Shown: positions 24,154 through 33,342, counted from the first letter of the stretch. The stretch is 64,000 bases of DNA from an uncultured Bacteroidales bacterium (GCA_902779845.1 CACZCZ010000003.1:62001-126000); one strand, 5' to 3'. The notes: generated by a model not told the origin, from the sequence alone. A program made the numbers and translations.

Positions 24154-24696
24154 CTAAAGCTCCAACTCTCCGGCTTTCTCCTGATTCCATGCATCAGCGA
24201 GGAGTGCTATGAGGTGTGTGATGTGGCTGAGAGCCTCTTGGGTCTCCTTGGAAATCTCCTTGTGCTGCAGGCGCAGGAGCATCACACCATATAACGCTTC
24301 AAAGCATGTTTCCAACTCGGGCGCATCCTTATGACCGCTTCGGGCTCTAAGCTCCACGATAAAGGGGAGTGCTTTGTAGTAGGCAGCAGAGTAGAAGGGT
24401 TGTTTAGGGCTCTGCAACAGTTCGAGATGCAGGTCGGTGAGCAGCGAGAGTGTCCCTTTGTTCATCTGGAGATGTCCACTTTGGGTGACACCCTCTTCTT
24501 TCATCATCGTGCAGAGGTTCTCCAACCATAAAGCCTCGCGGTCGCGCTCGTCATCATCATCACTGAAACGGCTTACATATTCTTCGCGAACACGGTCGGC
24601 ATCGCAGCCATAGGCACGAAGGGTGTCCTCCAACTGCCACATATACAGCAGGTACTCGGCAATGTTCGTGTCTCTCAGTTCTCTTGCTATCTTCAC
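24154..24696 (-). CDS. DUF4924 family protein
   Basis: 180-residue cytosolic helical protein matching the Bacteroidales-specific DUF4924 pattern: MKIARELRDTNIAEYLLYMW at the start, LWLENLCTMMKEEGV, HLQMNKGTLSLLTDLHLELL. The function is unknown. It has no signal peptide or membrane segments. It lies between a LysE-type exporter and rfbD, all on the minus strand; repeat arrays separate it from rfbD. Confidence 0.85.
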   Translation of the reverse strand: MKIARELRDTNIAEYLLYMWQLEDTLRAYGCDADRVREEYVSRFSDDDDERDREALWLENLCTMMKEEGVTQSGHLQMNKGTLSLLTDLHLELLQSPKQPFYSAAYYKALPFIVELRARSGHKDAPELETCFEALYGVMLLRLQHKEISKETQEALSHITHLIALLADAWNQEKAGELEL

Positions 24697-24752
24697 GTTA
24701 TTCTTGATACAATGATATAATCTTTAAAGTTCTCAGTCACTCACTTTCTCGA

Positions 24753-25406
24753 TCAATACAGCGTCAATCCCAATAGCGTGGACAGCAATCCCAAAATGGA
24801 CATAATCATCACGATAGAACCGATGATGCGATTGATCAAGCTTATGCGGTTGAGGTCGAACGTGGCGCGAAGGATGTCAACGACATACGTCAGACCGCAC
24901 CACCACATCATCGCGCCCAAGAAGATGGAGATATATCCCAGAATCTGCTGTCCCACATGCTCTGGCACCACGAAGGTGAAACGTGCAAAAAGGGCGATGA
25001 ACAGGAATACGATGAGGGGGTTGCTGAATGTCACCAGGAAGCCTGTAAGACAGTTTTGTGCCAGCGTGCCTCGTTTGTTGGACGGCTGGCGCAACTGGGG
25101 CTTCGTGTGGAAGGTGTACCATCCGAAAGCGAACAACAGCACGCTGCCCACCAACTGCAGCACATACATCGTACGCGGGTTCTCGATGAACTCAATGACA
25201 AAGCTCATGCCTACACCTGTGATGATGGCATAGACAATGTCGCTCAGGGCTGCGCCCAAGCCGGTGATGAGGCCAAACCAACGGCCTTTGTTCAGCGTAC
25301 GTTGAATGGTCAGGATGCCTACGGGCCCCATAGGTGCACTGGCCACGATGCCTATCAGCAGGCCCTTGACCGTCAAGTCGAGTAATGTAATATGTTCAAA
25401 CCACAT
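24753..25406 (-). CDS. LysE/RhtB family amino-acid exporter
   Basis: 217-residue inner-membrane protein with about six hydrophobic segments. LysE motif GIVASAPMGPVGILTIQRTL at residues 18-37, then GLGAALSDIVYAIITGVG and FLVTFSNPLIVFLFIALFA (LysE FxNPK-like NPL). It likely exports an amino acid or similar metabolite; the substrate is unknown. First gene of the leftward run. Confidence 0.92.
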   Translation of the reverse strand: MWFEHITLLDLTVKGLLIGIVASAPMGPVGILTIQRTLNKGRWFGLITGLGAALSDIVYAIITGVGMSFVIEFIENPRTMYVLQLVGSVLLFAFGWYTFHTKPQLRQPSNKRGTLAQNCLTGFLVTFSNPLIVFLFIALFARFTFVVPEHVGQQILGYISIFLGAMMWWCGLTYVVDILRATFDLNRISLINRIIGSIVMIMSILGLLSTLLGLTLY

Positions 25407-25529
25407 AATATGGGTGCAAAGTTCGCTTTTTTTCGCGAAATAACGAAGGAAAACGTGAAGAAAAGTATATTATGGTGGCTAAAAGCCCACTTTTTCCCTA
25501 CTTTTCTTCGCGCGAAGACAAACTTTACT

Positions 25530-25537
25530 TATCTTTG
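25530..25537 (+). promoter_or_regulatory. Bacteroidetes -7 promoter box for ROK kinase
   Basis: TATCTTTG, 79 nt upstream of the ATG at 25616. Confidence 0.75.
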
Positions 25538-25615
25538 ACGCTTGAAATGAAAGATTCTGTTAAACCGTAGCATATATTACTTGACTAAATAAACCGATTA
25601 ATACTACATTATTTC

Positions 25616-26575
25616 ATGGCACAGAAACCTTATGTCATCGGCCTCGACCTGGGAGGCACCAATTCTGAGTTCGGCATTGTGGATCAGAATGCAAACATTG
25701 TTGCCTCAACGCGCGTCAAGACCGCTGGTCACGGCGACATCAATCAATATGTCGATGATTGTGTGGAAGCCCTCAAACCCATCATTGAGCAGGTGGGCGG
25801 CATTGAGAAGATCCATGCAATGGGCATCGGCGCTCCCAACGGCAACTACTACACAGGCTGTATTGAGTTTGCGCCCAACCTGCCGTGGAAGGGCAATATT
25901 CCTTTGGCGCAGTTGTTCTCGGACCGCTTGGGTGTCCCCGTCAGGCTGACCAATGATGCCAACGCGGCGGCGATGGGCGAAATGCAGTATGGCGTGGCCA
26001 AAGGCATGCAGAACTTCATCATGATTACGCTCGGAACGGGCGTAGGCAGTGGTATCGTGTGCAATGGTCAGATGGTGCTGGGCTGCGATGGCATGGCCGG
26101 TGAACTGGGACATGTCATCGTGGAGAGAAATGGCCGCCAGTGTGGCTGCGGCCGCAGAGGCTGTCTGGAGTGCTATTGTTCAGCCACCGGTATTGCCCGT
26201 ACGGCTCGTGAGATTATTGAGAAAACAGACAAACCCACGTCTCTGCGCAATATTCCGCTTGACCAGATTGATGGCCTCGCCATCACCCTCGCAGCCCGAG
26301 ACGGTGATCCCGTTGCTCTTGAAATCTTCGAATACACGGGCCGCATCCTTGGCGAAGCCTGTGCCAACTTCGCAGCGTTCTCGTCTCCCGAAGCATTCGT
26401 GTTCTTTGGCGGTCTCAGTAAGGCAGGCGATTTGATTATGAATCCCATCAAGCGCGCCTACGAAGAAAACGTGCTTACCGTGTTTAAAGGCAAGGCCAAG
26501 CTGCTGGTCAGCGAGCTTGACGGCGCTGGCGCTGCCGTCCTTGGTGCCAGCGCCTTGGGCTGGGAGGTGAAGTAG
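25616..26575 (+). CDS. ROK family glucokinase-like sugar kinase
   Basis: 319-residue ROK kinase that phosphorylates glucose or a related sugar with ATP. Phosphate-binding IGLDLGGTNSEFGIVD at the N-terminus, sugar-binding NDANAAAMGEMQYG, LGTGVGSGIV, and the ROK zinc motif GHVIVERNGRQCGCGRRGCL followed by E. The length is normal. Glucokinase is the likeliest role in Bacteroidales, but N-acetylhexosamine kinases share all these motifs. It has its own promoter and is followed by a repeat-filled gap before pepT. Confidence 0.94.
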   Translation: MAQKPYVIGLDLGGTNSEFGIVDQNANIVASTRVKTAGHGDINQYVDDCVEALKPIIEQVGGIEKIHAMGIGAPNGNYYTGCIEFAPNLPWKGNIPLAQLFSDRLGVPVRLTNDANAAAMGEMQYGVAKGMQNFIMITLGTGVGSGIVCNGQMVLGCDGMAGELGHVIVERNGRQCGCGRRGCLECYCSATGIARTAREIIEKTDKPTSLRNIPLDQIDGLAITLAARDGDPVALEIFEYTGRILGEACANFAAFSSPEAFVFFGGLSKAGDLIMNPIKRAYEENVLTVFKGKAKLLVSELDGAGAAVLGASALGWEVK

Positions 26576-26686
26576 TTTAAAGTTTATAGTTTAAAAGTTT
26601 AAAGTTTAAAGTTAAGCTCCGGGTTTAAAGAATAAAATTTAAAGCCGAGTGTTTAAAGTTTAAAGATTAGATTAAAGTTTAAAACT
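26576..26686 (+). repeat. AGTTTAA heptamer array between ROK kinase and pepT
   Basis: About nine AGTTTAA/AGTTTAT units, interrupted by short unrelated stretches, fill the gap and end two bases before the pepT ATG. All are direct; no inverted arm is seen. Confidence 0.85.
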
Positions 26687-26688
26687 GA

Positions 26689-27912
26689 ATGGAAAGACTG
26701 ATAGAACGCTTCCTCGATTACGTCAGCTATGACACGCAATCCTCAGAAGAGAATGAAGGGTGTCCGAGTACACCGAAACAGCTTATTTTTGCACGCCATC
26801 TGGCCGACTCGTTAGAAGAGATGGGACTGGAGGACGTGACAATGGATGAGCAGGGATATATCTATGCTACGTTGCCGTCCAATGTGCCTGCCGAGGTGCC
26901 TACGATTGGCTTTATCTCACATTACGACACCAGTCCCGACTGTTCGGGCGCTGACATCCATCCTCGCGTGATAGAGAACTATGATGGCGGCGACATCGTC
27001 TTGGATGCTGATGAGGGCATTGTCACATCCCCCAAAATGTTTCCCGAGATGTTGGCGCACGTAGGTGAGGATCTCATCGTGACGGATGGCCACACACTCC
27101 TTGGAGCGGATGACAAAGCGGGCATCGCCGAGATCGTAGAGGCGATGGCCTACTTAATGGAGCATCCGGAGATTCCACATGGACGTATCCGTGTTGGCTT
27201 TAATCCCGATGAGGAAATCGGTGCCGGTGCACATCTCTTTGATGTTGAGAAGTTCGGCGCTGAGTGGGCTTACACGATGGACGGCTCAGAGGTGGGCGAA
27301 CTGGAGTATGAGAACTTCAACGCTGCCAGTGCTACCATTCATATCAAGGGCCTTAATGTTCACCCGGGTTATGCCAAGAACAAAATGCGCAATGCCTGCC
27401 TCATCGCTGCGGAGTTTGCGCGTGAGATGCCTGCTGCCGAGGTGCCTGAGCGCACCGAGGGCTATGAGGGGTTCTACCATCTCACCGGCATCAAGGCTAC
27501 TGTGGAGGAGGCTACGCTCAGCTATATCATTCGTGACCACGACCGTCAGCGCTTTGAGGAAAGGAAAGACTTCGTCGCTGACTTGGTGGCTGTATTTGAG
27601 GAACGCTATGGAAAGGGTATTGTCGAGGCCGACATCCGAGACCAATATTATAATATGAAGCAGCAGCTGGAAGGTAAGGAGCACATCATCGACATCGCCC
27701 GGCGTGCCATCGAGGAAGCCGGGATGGAGTGTGTGGTCAAGGCCATCCGTGGAGGCACAGACGGTGCGCAGCTGAGCTTTAAAGGCCTGCCGTGTCCCAA
27801 TATCTTCGCAGGCGGCCTGAACTTCCATGGCCGCCACGAATTTGTGCCTATCCAGTCTATGCAGAAGGCAATGATGACGGTTGTCAACATCTGCCGCATT
27901 GTGGCTGAATAG
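26689..27912 (+). CDS. pepT: Peptidase T (tripeptide aminopeptidase)
   Basis: 407-residue zinc aminopeptidase of family M20B that removes N-terminal residues from tripeptides in the cytoplasm. Metal and catalytic motifs: [14 protein letters not shown] (His/Asp), [16 protein letters not shown] (bridging Asp), [16 protein letters not shown] (catalytic Glu), [16 protein letters not shown] and the C-terminal [18 protein letters not shown] with the last metal His. The length and motifs match PepT. The start directly follows a heptamer array, so its promoter region may be altered or shared with the ROK gene. Confidence 0.96.
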   Translation: MERLIERFLDYVSYDTQSSEENEGCPSTPKQLIFARHLADSLEEMGLEDVTMDEQGYIYATLPSNVPAEVPTIGFISHYDTSPDCSGADIHPRVIENYDGGDIVLDADEGIVTSPKMFPEMLAHVGEDLIVTDGHTLLGADDKAGIAEIVEAMAYLMEHPEIPHGRIRVGFNPDEEIGAGAHLFDVEKFGAEWAYTMDGSEVGELEYENFNAASATIHIKGLNVHPGYAKNKMRNACLIAAEFAREMPAAEVPERTEGYEGFYHLTGIKATVEEATLSYIIRDHDRQRFEERKDFVADLVAVFEERYGKGIVEADIRDQYYNMKQQLEGKEHIIDIARRAIEEAGMECVVKAIRGGTDGAQLSFKGLPCPNIFAGGLNFHGRHEFVPIQSMQKAMMTVVNICRIVAE

Positions 27913-27940
27913 GTACAGCTAAGAAATCTGAATTACGAGC

Positions 27941-28282
27941 TTAGAACTCCAGTCCTTCGATCTGGATGTCGTTGCGTTCTTCTTCGGGGCGTTGGTCAAC
28001 AGGACCGTTCGCCTCGTAGATGAACTTGATGGCATCTGCTAATCCCGATGTGAACTTCTCAAAGTCTTCGGGATAGATGAAGATCTTGTGCTTCTCAAAG
28101 TTGAACTGGGGCATCTCGGGGTCGCCGCTGACAATCTTCTTGCTCTCCGTCAGTGAGAGATACATGTCACCGCGGCTGTTCTGCTTGACGTCCACGTAAT
28201 AAATGCGTTTTCCGGCTTTGATGGAACGGGAGAAGAGAATTTCCTTCTCGCCGTGGCCAAACGTGTTTTGCTGTTCTTTCAT
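27941..28282 (-). CDS. PUR-alpha-like nucleic-acid-binding protein (DUF3276)
   Basis: 113-residue protein of the DUF3276 family, whose structure is a PUR repeat related to eukaryotic PUR-alpha and the Borrelia regulator BpuR. Seen: EILFSRSIKAGKRIYYVDVK, DMYLSLTESKKI and HKIFIYPEDFEKFTSGLADA. Likely binds single-stranded DNA or RNA in the cytosol. Monocistronic, with a -7 box at 28349-28356. Confidence 0.9.
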   Translation of the reverse strand: MKEQQNTFGHGEKEILFSRSIKAGKRIYYVDVKQNSRGDMYLSLTESKKIVSGDPEMPQFNFEKHKIFIYPEDFEKFTSGLADAIKFIYEANGPVDQRPEEERNDIQIEGLEF

Positions 28283-28348
28283 CTTGTAGAATTACTTTTT
28301 CTGTCTTAAAAGCGCCCGTTTTTGTCGTTCCTTGGCGTTTTCGAGTGC

Positions 28349-28356
28349 CAAAAGTA
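28349..28356 (-). promoter_or_regulatory. -7 promoter box for DUF3276 gene
   Basis: TACTTTTG on the minus strand, about 67 nt upstream of the ATG at 28282; divergent from the nusB promoter. Confidence 0.65.
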
Positions 28357-28430
28357 GGGATAAATTGCCAAACAACACAAAAAATGATGAAAAAAGTGGC
28401 TCTGAGGGCTGTTTTTTGGCCGAGAATGTG

Positions 28431-28438
28431 TACTTTTG
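28431..28438 (+). promoter_or_regulatory. -7 promoter box for the nusB operon
   Basis: TACTTTTG, 31 nt upstream of the nusB ATG (28470). Confidence 0.75.
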
Positions 28439-28469
28439 CACTCTAAAACAATGATAGAACCTCATAATT

Positions 28470-29420
28470 ATGATCAATAGAGAACTGATTCGACTGAAAG
28501 TGGTGCAACTCTCATACGCCTACTACCAGAATGGCAGTCACCAACTGGCCACTGCGGAAAATGATTTGTTCACCAGCTTATCCAAGGCTTACGACCTCTA
28601 CCTCTATATGCTGGAGCTGATGGTGGAGATTACGCGCATCGCAGAGCGTGCCTACCTGACTGCTATCCAAAGAGCCGAGCGTTTGGGCGAGGCACAACGC
28701 CCGAACCCGCGCTTCGTCAACAACCAGTTTGTTGCCCAGTTGCGCGTGAACCACCAGTTGCAGGATTTCAGAGAAAACCAGAAGAAGACATGGGCCAACG
28801 ATGAGGACTTCGTGCGCCGTCTGTATAAGAGCGTCACAGAGTCGCAAGAATATCAGGAGTGGATGGCGCAGACGGATTCGCCCACCTATGCTGAGGACCG
28901 CGATTTCTGGCGCCGCCTCTACAAAGCTGTCATCGTGGATAACGAGGACTTGGATCAATTGTTGGAAGAGAAGAGCATCTTCTGGAATGACGACCGCTTC
29001 ATCGTGGATACGTTTGTGCTGAAGACCATCAAGCACTTTGAGAAGAAGAACGGTGCCAACCAGGAACTGCTGCCGGAGTACCGCGATGAAGAAGATCGTG
29101 AGTTCGCACGTCGCCTCTTCCGTGCTTCCATGCTCGGCGCTGACAACTATCGTATGATGATCAGCCAGTCCTTGCGTAATTGGGATTTGGAACGTCTGGC
29201 ACTGATGGACCTGATTGTCATGCAGACCGCTATTGCCGAGATGCTGACATTCCCCAATATCCCTCTCACGGTGACGATCAACGAGTATGTAGATATTTCC
29301 AAGTTCTATTCTACGCCACGCAGCGGTGGCTATATCAACGGAATGTTGGATGCCATCGCCCGCCGGCTCATCGAAGAAGGCAAACTGAAGAAGGACTTGC
29401 CCGAAGCCAAGAATTCATAA
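28470..29420 (+). CDS. nusB: Transcription antitermination factor NusB (long Bacteroidetes form)
   Basis: 316-residue NusB. The first ~185 residues are an N-terminal extension usual in Bacteroidetes; the NusB fold itself lies at about residues 190-310, with REFARRLFRASMLGADNYRM, WDLERLALMDLIVMQTAIAE and NEYVDISKFYSTPRSGGYIN, the typical all-helical NusB core ending in the GYINGMLD motif. It binds boxA RNA with S10 in antitermination complexes for rRNA. First gene of an operon with yajC, a YbbR-like gene, coaE and a DUF5606 gene. Confidence 0.95.
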   Translation: MINRELIRLKVVQLSYAYYQNGSHQLATAENDLFTSLSKAYDLYLYMLELMVEITRIAERAYLTAIQRAERLGEAQRPNPRFVNNQFVAQLRVNHQLQDFRENQKKTWANDEDFVRRLYKSVTESQEYQEWMAQTDSPTYAEDRDFWRRLYKAVIVDNEDLDQLLEEKSIFWNDDRFIVDTFVLKTIKHFEKKNGANQELLPEYRDEEDREFARRLFRASMLGADNYRMMISQSLRNWDLERLALMDLIVMQTAIAEMLTFPNIPLTVTINEYVDISKFYSTPRSGGYINGMLDAIARRLIEEGKLKKDLPEAKNS

Positions 29421-29445
29421 ATCATTCATTAAATAGAAAAAAACT

Positions 29446-29769
29446 ATGCAAACACTCACAATTCTTTTACAAGCGTCGCAGGGCGACGGAGGCATGGGGA
29501 TGATTCTCATGCTCGTGGCCATGTTCGCCATCATGTATTTCTTCATGATCCGTCCGCAGCAAAAGAAGCAGAAGGAGATTCAGAATTTCCGCAAGGGAAT
29601 AGAGAAGGGTCAGGAAATCGTGACAGCCGGCGGCATCTACGGTGTCGTGCGTGAAATAGATGATGTGAACAACATCCTTGTCGTGGAGGTCGCTAATGGT
29701 GTCCGTCTGCGTGTCGATCGCAACTCCGTCTTCGCTTCTGCCACAGGCGCCGAGAACTACTCGAAGTAA
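29446..29769 (+). CDS. yajC: Preprotein translocase accessory subunit YajC
   Basis: 107-residue inner-membrane protein that associates with SecDF-YidC. One transmembrane segment at about residues 20-40 (MILMLVAMFAIMYFFMIRP), followed by the YajC signature QQKKQKEIQNFRKGIEKGQE and IVTAGGIYGVVREID. It lies 25 nt after nusB in the same operon. Confidence 0.96.
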   Translation: MQTLTILLQASQGDGGMGMILMLVAMFAIMYFFMIRPQQKKQKEIQNFRKGIEKGQEIVTAGGIYGVVREIDDVNNILVVEVANGVRLRVDRNSVFASATGAENYSK

Positions 29770-29778
29770 AACTGGAGG

Positions 29779-30777
29779 ATGGACCGCGAGCGCCTTCAAC
29801 TCTTTGGTGACAACCTGAAAGCTTTCCTGAACAGCAAGCTGAGTCGGGAAATATTGGTGTTTGCCTTCTTTTTTATTGTCTCGGCAGGCTTCTGGCTTCT
29901 GCAGACGCTGCACGAGGACTACGAGATGGAGGTGCAAATCCCGATGAGTTTGGAGGGCGTTCCCATGGGTACGGTCATCACTCAGGAACTCCCGTCGGAG
30001 ATTACGGTGAAGGTGAAGGACCGTGGGTCCACATTGCTCCGCTATTACCAGTGGCGGCAGCTGCCGGGCATAGAGATTGACTTCAATGGCCATGAACACC
30101 GCGCATCCTTCGGCCATGTGGTGCTGACACACGCCGAGATACAGAAAGCCGTGTCACAGCGTCTGCAGCTTTCGACTCGTATTGTCAGCGTTCACCCCGA
30201 TACGTTGGACTATTACTACACACGAGGTATGCAAAAACGTCTGCCAGTGGTCTTCCGAGGTCATGTGGGTACTTCCTCCCTTCATTATCTGGAGAGCTTG
30301 ACAGTCACCCCAGACTCTGTAACCGTCTGGGGAAGCAATGAACTGCTGGATTCCATGACGTCAGTTCCTACTGAGGTCACAACCATCTCCAGTCTTGCAG
30401 AAAATATGGAGCAGAAGGTGGCGCTTGCCCCTATTCGCGGTGCCAAGGTGGAACCTGCTGAGGTGCTGCTGAAAGCCGAAGTTGACATCTATACCGAGAA
30501 GGAAGTGCGTGTGCCTATCGTGGGCACAAACTTCCCTGGAGGTTACTCCCTGCGGACTTTCCCCTCATCGGCGTTGGTATCTTTCCGCGTTGGTACAAAG
30601 AAGTACTCACAGATTACCAGTGACAACTTTGTGCTGACGGCCACCTTTGAAGAACTGATGGCGTTGCCGGATTCGATGCTGACGTTGCAGCTGCGCTCCA
30701 TTCCTGAGGGGGCTTCCCAGGTTAAGATTTCTCCAGAACGTGTGCAGTTCCTCATTGAACAAACCGATACGGAATGA
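29779..30777 (+). CDS. YbbR-like domain protein
   Basis: 332-residue protein with one N-terminal membrane anchor (about residues 20-38, EILVFAFFFIVSAGFWLL) and YbbR-like extracytoplasmic repeats (for example TITPDSVTVWG-type: LTVTPDSVTVWGSNELLD). YbbR-domain proteins in Firmicutes activate the c-di-AMP cyclase CdaA; here no such partner is adjacent. It starts 9 nt after yajC, and its stop overlaps the coaE ATG by 4 nt. Confidence 0.85.
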   Translation: MDRERLQLFGDNLKAFLNSKLSREILVFAFFFIVSAGFWLLQTLHEDYEMEVQIPMSLEGVPMGTVITQELPSEITVKVKDRGSTLLRYYQWRQLPGIEIDFNGHEHRASFGHVVLTHAEIQKAVSQRLQLSTRIVSVHPDTLDYYYTRGMQKRLPVVFRGHVGTSSLHYLESLTVTPDSVTVWGSNELLDSMTSVPTEVTTISSLAENMEQKVALAPIRGAKVEPAEVLLKAEVDIYTEKEVRVPIVGTNFPGGYSLRTFPSSALVSFRVGTKKYSQITSDNFVLTATFEELMALPDSMLTLQLRSIPEGASQVKISPERVQFLIEQTDTE

Positions 30778-31358
30778 GAATAGGTGTGACAGGGGGAATA
30801 GGCAGTGGCAAGTCGTATGTCTGCCGCTTGTTGGCGCAACGATGGCAGTTGCCCGTCTATGACTGCGACAGTGCTGCCAAGATGCTCATGGTCTCCTCTC
30901 CACATATCCGTCAGCAGTTGCAGGAACTGGTCGGCGATGACGTCTATGATGCTGGTGGGCAGCTGAACAAGGGCGTGATGAGCCGCTATCTCTTTGCTGA
31001 TGCTGCACACGTGAAGGCGGTAAACGCCATCGTGCATCCGGCCGTGAAGGATAATTTTGAGCTGTGGGCCTCGCAACAGACGGGCGACGTCGTAATGGAG
31101 AGCGCCATCCTCGTGGAGGCAGGTTTTGCAAAAGCCGTTGACTGCCTCGTCGTAGTCGAGGCACCTCTGGCATTGCGCATTCAGCGGGCAATGGCTCGCG
31201 ACGGTGCCACTGAGGAGCAGGTCCGAGCTCGTGTCCGTCATCAGATGACCGCCGAGCAATTGCGAGCTTATGCTGACATTGTCGTCGTCAACGATGGTCG
31301 TGACCTCCTCTCTCAATTATCACCAATTGTCAATTATACATCACCAATAATACATTAG
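30774..31358 (+). CDS. coaE: Dephospho-CoA kinase with repeat-derived tail
   Basis: 194-residue P-loop kinase for the last step of CoA synthesis. Walker A GVTGGIGSGKSYVCRLL at residues 4-20, YDCDSAAK, HPAVKDNFELWA and VVVEAPLALRIQRAMARDGA. The final residues (SQLSPIVNYTSPIIH) are encoded by an ATTATAC/CACCAAT repeat at 31311-31358 that includes the stop codon, so the natural C-terminus has been replaced or extended. Confidence 0.95.
   Translation: MRIGVTGGIGSGKSYVCRLLAQRWQLPVYDCDSAAKMLMVSSPHIRQQLQELVGDDVYDAGGQLNKGVMSRYLFADAAHVKAVNAIVHPAVKDNFELWASQQTGDVVMESAILVEAGFAKAVDCLVVVEAPLALRIQRAMARDGATEEQVRARVRHQMTAEQLRAYADIVVVNDGRDLLSQLSPIVNYTSPIIH
31311..31358 (+). repeat. ATTATAC/CACCAAT repeat at the coaE 3' end
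   Basis: Units CAATTATCACCAATTGTC and ATTATACATCACCAATA related to the 3697-3742 array. It encodes the last ~15 codons of coaE. Confidence 0.75.
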
Positions 31359-31364
31359 AATCGT

Positions 31365-31799
31365 ATGTTAGAAACAATCTTAGCCATAGCTGGCAAGCCC
31401 GGACTCTACAAGCTGGTGTCACGTGGCAATCGCAACCTCATTGTCGAGAGCATCGACGACAAACATCAACGTATGCCGGCCTTCCAGACCGACCGTGTTA
31501 TCTCCCTGGCAGATATTGCCATGTTCACGGAGGACGAGGAAGTGCCTCTGGCTGATGTCCTGACAAGCCTGCAGAAAAAGGAGAATGGCGGGCAGTGCAG
31601 CCTTGATTATAAAAAGGCATCACGTGATCAGCTCTTCGAGTACTTCGCTGATGTGCTGCCGAACTTCGACCGCGATCGCGTGCATCCTTCTGATGTGAAG
31701 AAGCTCCTCCAATGGTACAACATTCTCATTGGTGCTGGTCTCGACGATTTCTCGAAGATGGCACCCACTGAAGGTGACAACATTGATGATCGCAAATAA
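31365..31799 (+). CDS. DUF5606 family protein
   Basis: 144-residue cytosolic protein of the Bacteroidetes DUF5606 family. N-terminal MLETILAIAGKPGLYKLVSR and ESIDDKHQRMPAFQTDRVIS suggest a small beta-rich domain (about 1-75), followed by a helical part with FEYFADVLPNFDRDRVHPSD. The function is unknown; it is often found in this coaE neighbourhood. Last gene of the operon, followed by a strong bidirectional terminator. Confidence 0.75.
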   Translation: MLETILAIAGKPGLYKLVSRGNRNLIVESIDDKHQRMPAFQTDRVISLADIAMFTEDEEVPLADVLTSLQKKENGGQCSLDYKKASRDQLFEYFADVLPNFDRDRVHPSDVKKLLQWYNILIGAGLDDFSKMAPTEGDNIDDRK

Positions 31800-31833
31800 T
31801 AGAGAAGCCCGGCACTGCCGGGCTTCTCTATTA
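31797..31833. terminator. Bidirectional terminator
   Basis: 16-bp stem AATAGAGAAGCCCGGC / GCCGGGCTTCTCTATT with a 3-nt loop, shared by the DUF5606 (+) and sialidase (-) genes, which converge here. Confidence 0.92.
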
Positions 31834-31834
31834 T

Positions 31835-33079
31835 TTATTTGTACTGGCCTCCTGTGATCTCGCTGATGGTGAGCGGGATGTAGGCCATGTTGTAGCCGTT
31901 ATCGGTAGATTGCTCTTCCCAGAAGAAACCGATGCGGCCATCCTTCTGTAGCGTCATTGTGGAATAGGCCGATGTCGTCTTGGAAACCTGAAGGCCTTTT
32001 GTCCAGTTGTGGGCAAAAGCACGAGGCGAGTAGATGCCATTGGGGAGGATTTCCTTGTACCAGAATCCTACATCTACGCGTCCTTCACCGCAGGGCAGCG
32101 ATTGCAGCATCAGCTTCACCGGACGTTTGGTGGCAGTCTCCACAGCATCTACCAACATGATTTCGCCATTGCAGGAGTTGGCACCGACCTTTATGCCGCC
32201 TGGCACATCGTGTGAGGCAACACAAGTGCCCCATGTGCCTTCTTCCTGATTCGTGTGAATATCCTTGAAGCGGAAGACGTTGAAGAAACGGCCATACCAC
32301 TTGCGTGAGGAGAGGATGACATCGCCATTGGGAAGCTCCTCGGCCTTGGGCTCGTCGCCGTCGATGCAGGGGCTGTCGTTGCCGTCGAGTGTCGAGGCGC
32401 CGAGAACCGCCCAGTTCTCGCCGAAGTCATCGCTGTAGATGACGTAGTTGCAGGCAACGTCCTTGTCGCCCATCTGCGTGCGAGTCAGTACGGAACAGTA
32501 GAGCCTGTAGTATTTGTCTTTCTTCACGATGCGACTTTGCATGATTCGTCCTGAACCAATGAACATCGTGCGTGTGTTGGGGAGCATTGCGTAGAAGGCG
32601 TCAGTGACATCCTCGGCCTTTGTCCAGGACTTGCCGCCATCGGGACTGTACCACCGTGCGATGCGATTCGGGTTCGCGCGCGTACCTTTTATATATATAA
32701 CGTTACCTGTGACGGACATGCACAGGATGCGGTTGGAGCAACGGTCGGCTACCATAGCGATGTCGCCATAGCCGCAGTCGTGTGCTCCTTCAACACCCGA
32801 TCCGCGTTGGATGACCGTGTCCGGCGACCATGTGCGGCCATTGTCCTTGCTGGTACGCGCCACCAGGTCAATCTTGCCGAAGCCGATGTCCAGCTGACAG
32901 TAGCGGCGGTCTGCCACTGCCACCACATGCCCTTTCTTGGTTGTCACGATGGCGGGGATGCGATAGGGAACATGATAGGCGTCATAGGTCTGGAACAGCA
33001 CTTGGGGTTTAGCTGCCGGCTCTTGGGCGTAGCAGGTGCTGGCACCTAGGAGAAGTAAAGCTGTAAGTAGGGTTTTCAT
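31835..33079 (-). CDS. Secreted exo-alpha-sialidase (GH33)
   Basis: 414-residue neuraminidase that releases terminal sialic acid from glycans. Signal peptide about residues 1-18 (KTLLTALLLLGASTCYA). Six-bladed propeller with catalytic-triad Arg40 in YRIP, Asp near residue 57 (VAVADRRY), and Asp-boxes SKDNGRTW, SPDGGKSW and SDDFGENW. Compact, without carbohydrate-binding modules, and probably periplasmic. It has its own -7 box at 33137-33144. No sialic-acid catabolism genes are in the window. Confidence 0.94.
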   Translation of the reverse strand: MKTLLTALLLLGASTCYAQEPAAKPQVLFQTYDAYHVPYRIPAIVTTKKGHVVAVADRRYCQLDIGFGKIDLVARTSKDNGRTWSPDTVIQRGSGVEGAHDCGYGDIAMVADRCSNRILCMSVTGNVIYIKGTRANPNRIARWYSPDGGKSWTKAEDVTDAFYAMLPNTRTMFIGSGRIMQSRIVKKDKYYRLYCSVLTRTQMGDKDVACNYVIYSDDFGENWAVLGASTLDGNDSPCIDGDEPKAEELPNGDVILSSRKWYGRFFNVFRFKDIHTNQEEGTWGTCVASHDVPGGIKVGANSCNGEIMLVDAVETATKRPVKLMLQSLPCGEGRVDVGFWYKEILPNGIYSPRAFAHNWTKGLQVSKTTSAYSTMTLQKDGRIGFFWEEQSTDNGYNMAYIPLTISEITGGQYK

Positions 33080-33136
33080 GTCGGTTAGTGGATGTTAGAG
33101 TGAGTTTTTATTGATGTTTCTGTTCGTCTGCACGGG

Positions 33137-33144
33137 CAAAGATA
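33137..33144 (-). promoter_or_regulatory. -7 promoter box for sialidase
   Basis: TATCTTTG on the minus strand, 58 nt upstream of the ATG at 33079. Confidence 0.7.
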
Positions 33145-33310
33145 CGACATAATTCTGAATCACCAAAAGATTTCTTCCTTCCTTCATGATATTCCGATGA
33201 TTTTGTAGGTTCATGATGATGAAGATATCCTCAAGGATTCATATATGCATTTATTAAGTGGGTGTTTCTGTTAACGATGTTAAAATCTACGGGAATACAT
33301 GTGCTCGTTA

Positions 33311-33342
33311 TTTGGCCGGATGAATACCTTGCACTACTTTTG
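33311..33342 (+). promoter_or_regulatory. Promoter of the two-component operon (-33 and -7)
   Basis: TTTG at 33311-33314 and TACTTTTG at 33335-33342 with a 20-nt spacer, a full match to the Bacteroidetes consensus. 27 nt before the chosen kinase start (33370), which argues against the upstream in-frame ATG at 33262. Confidence 0.85.
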
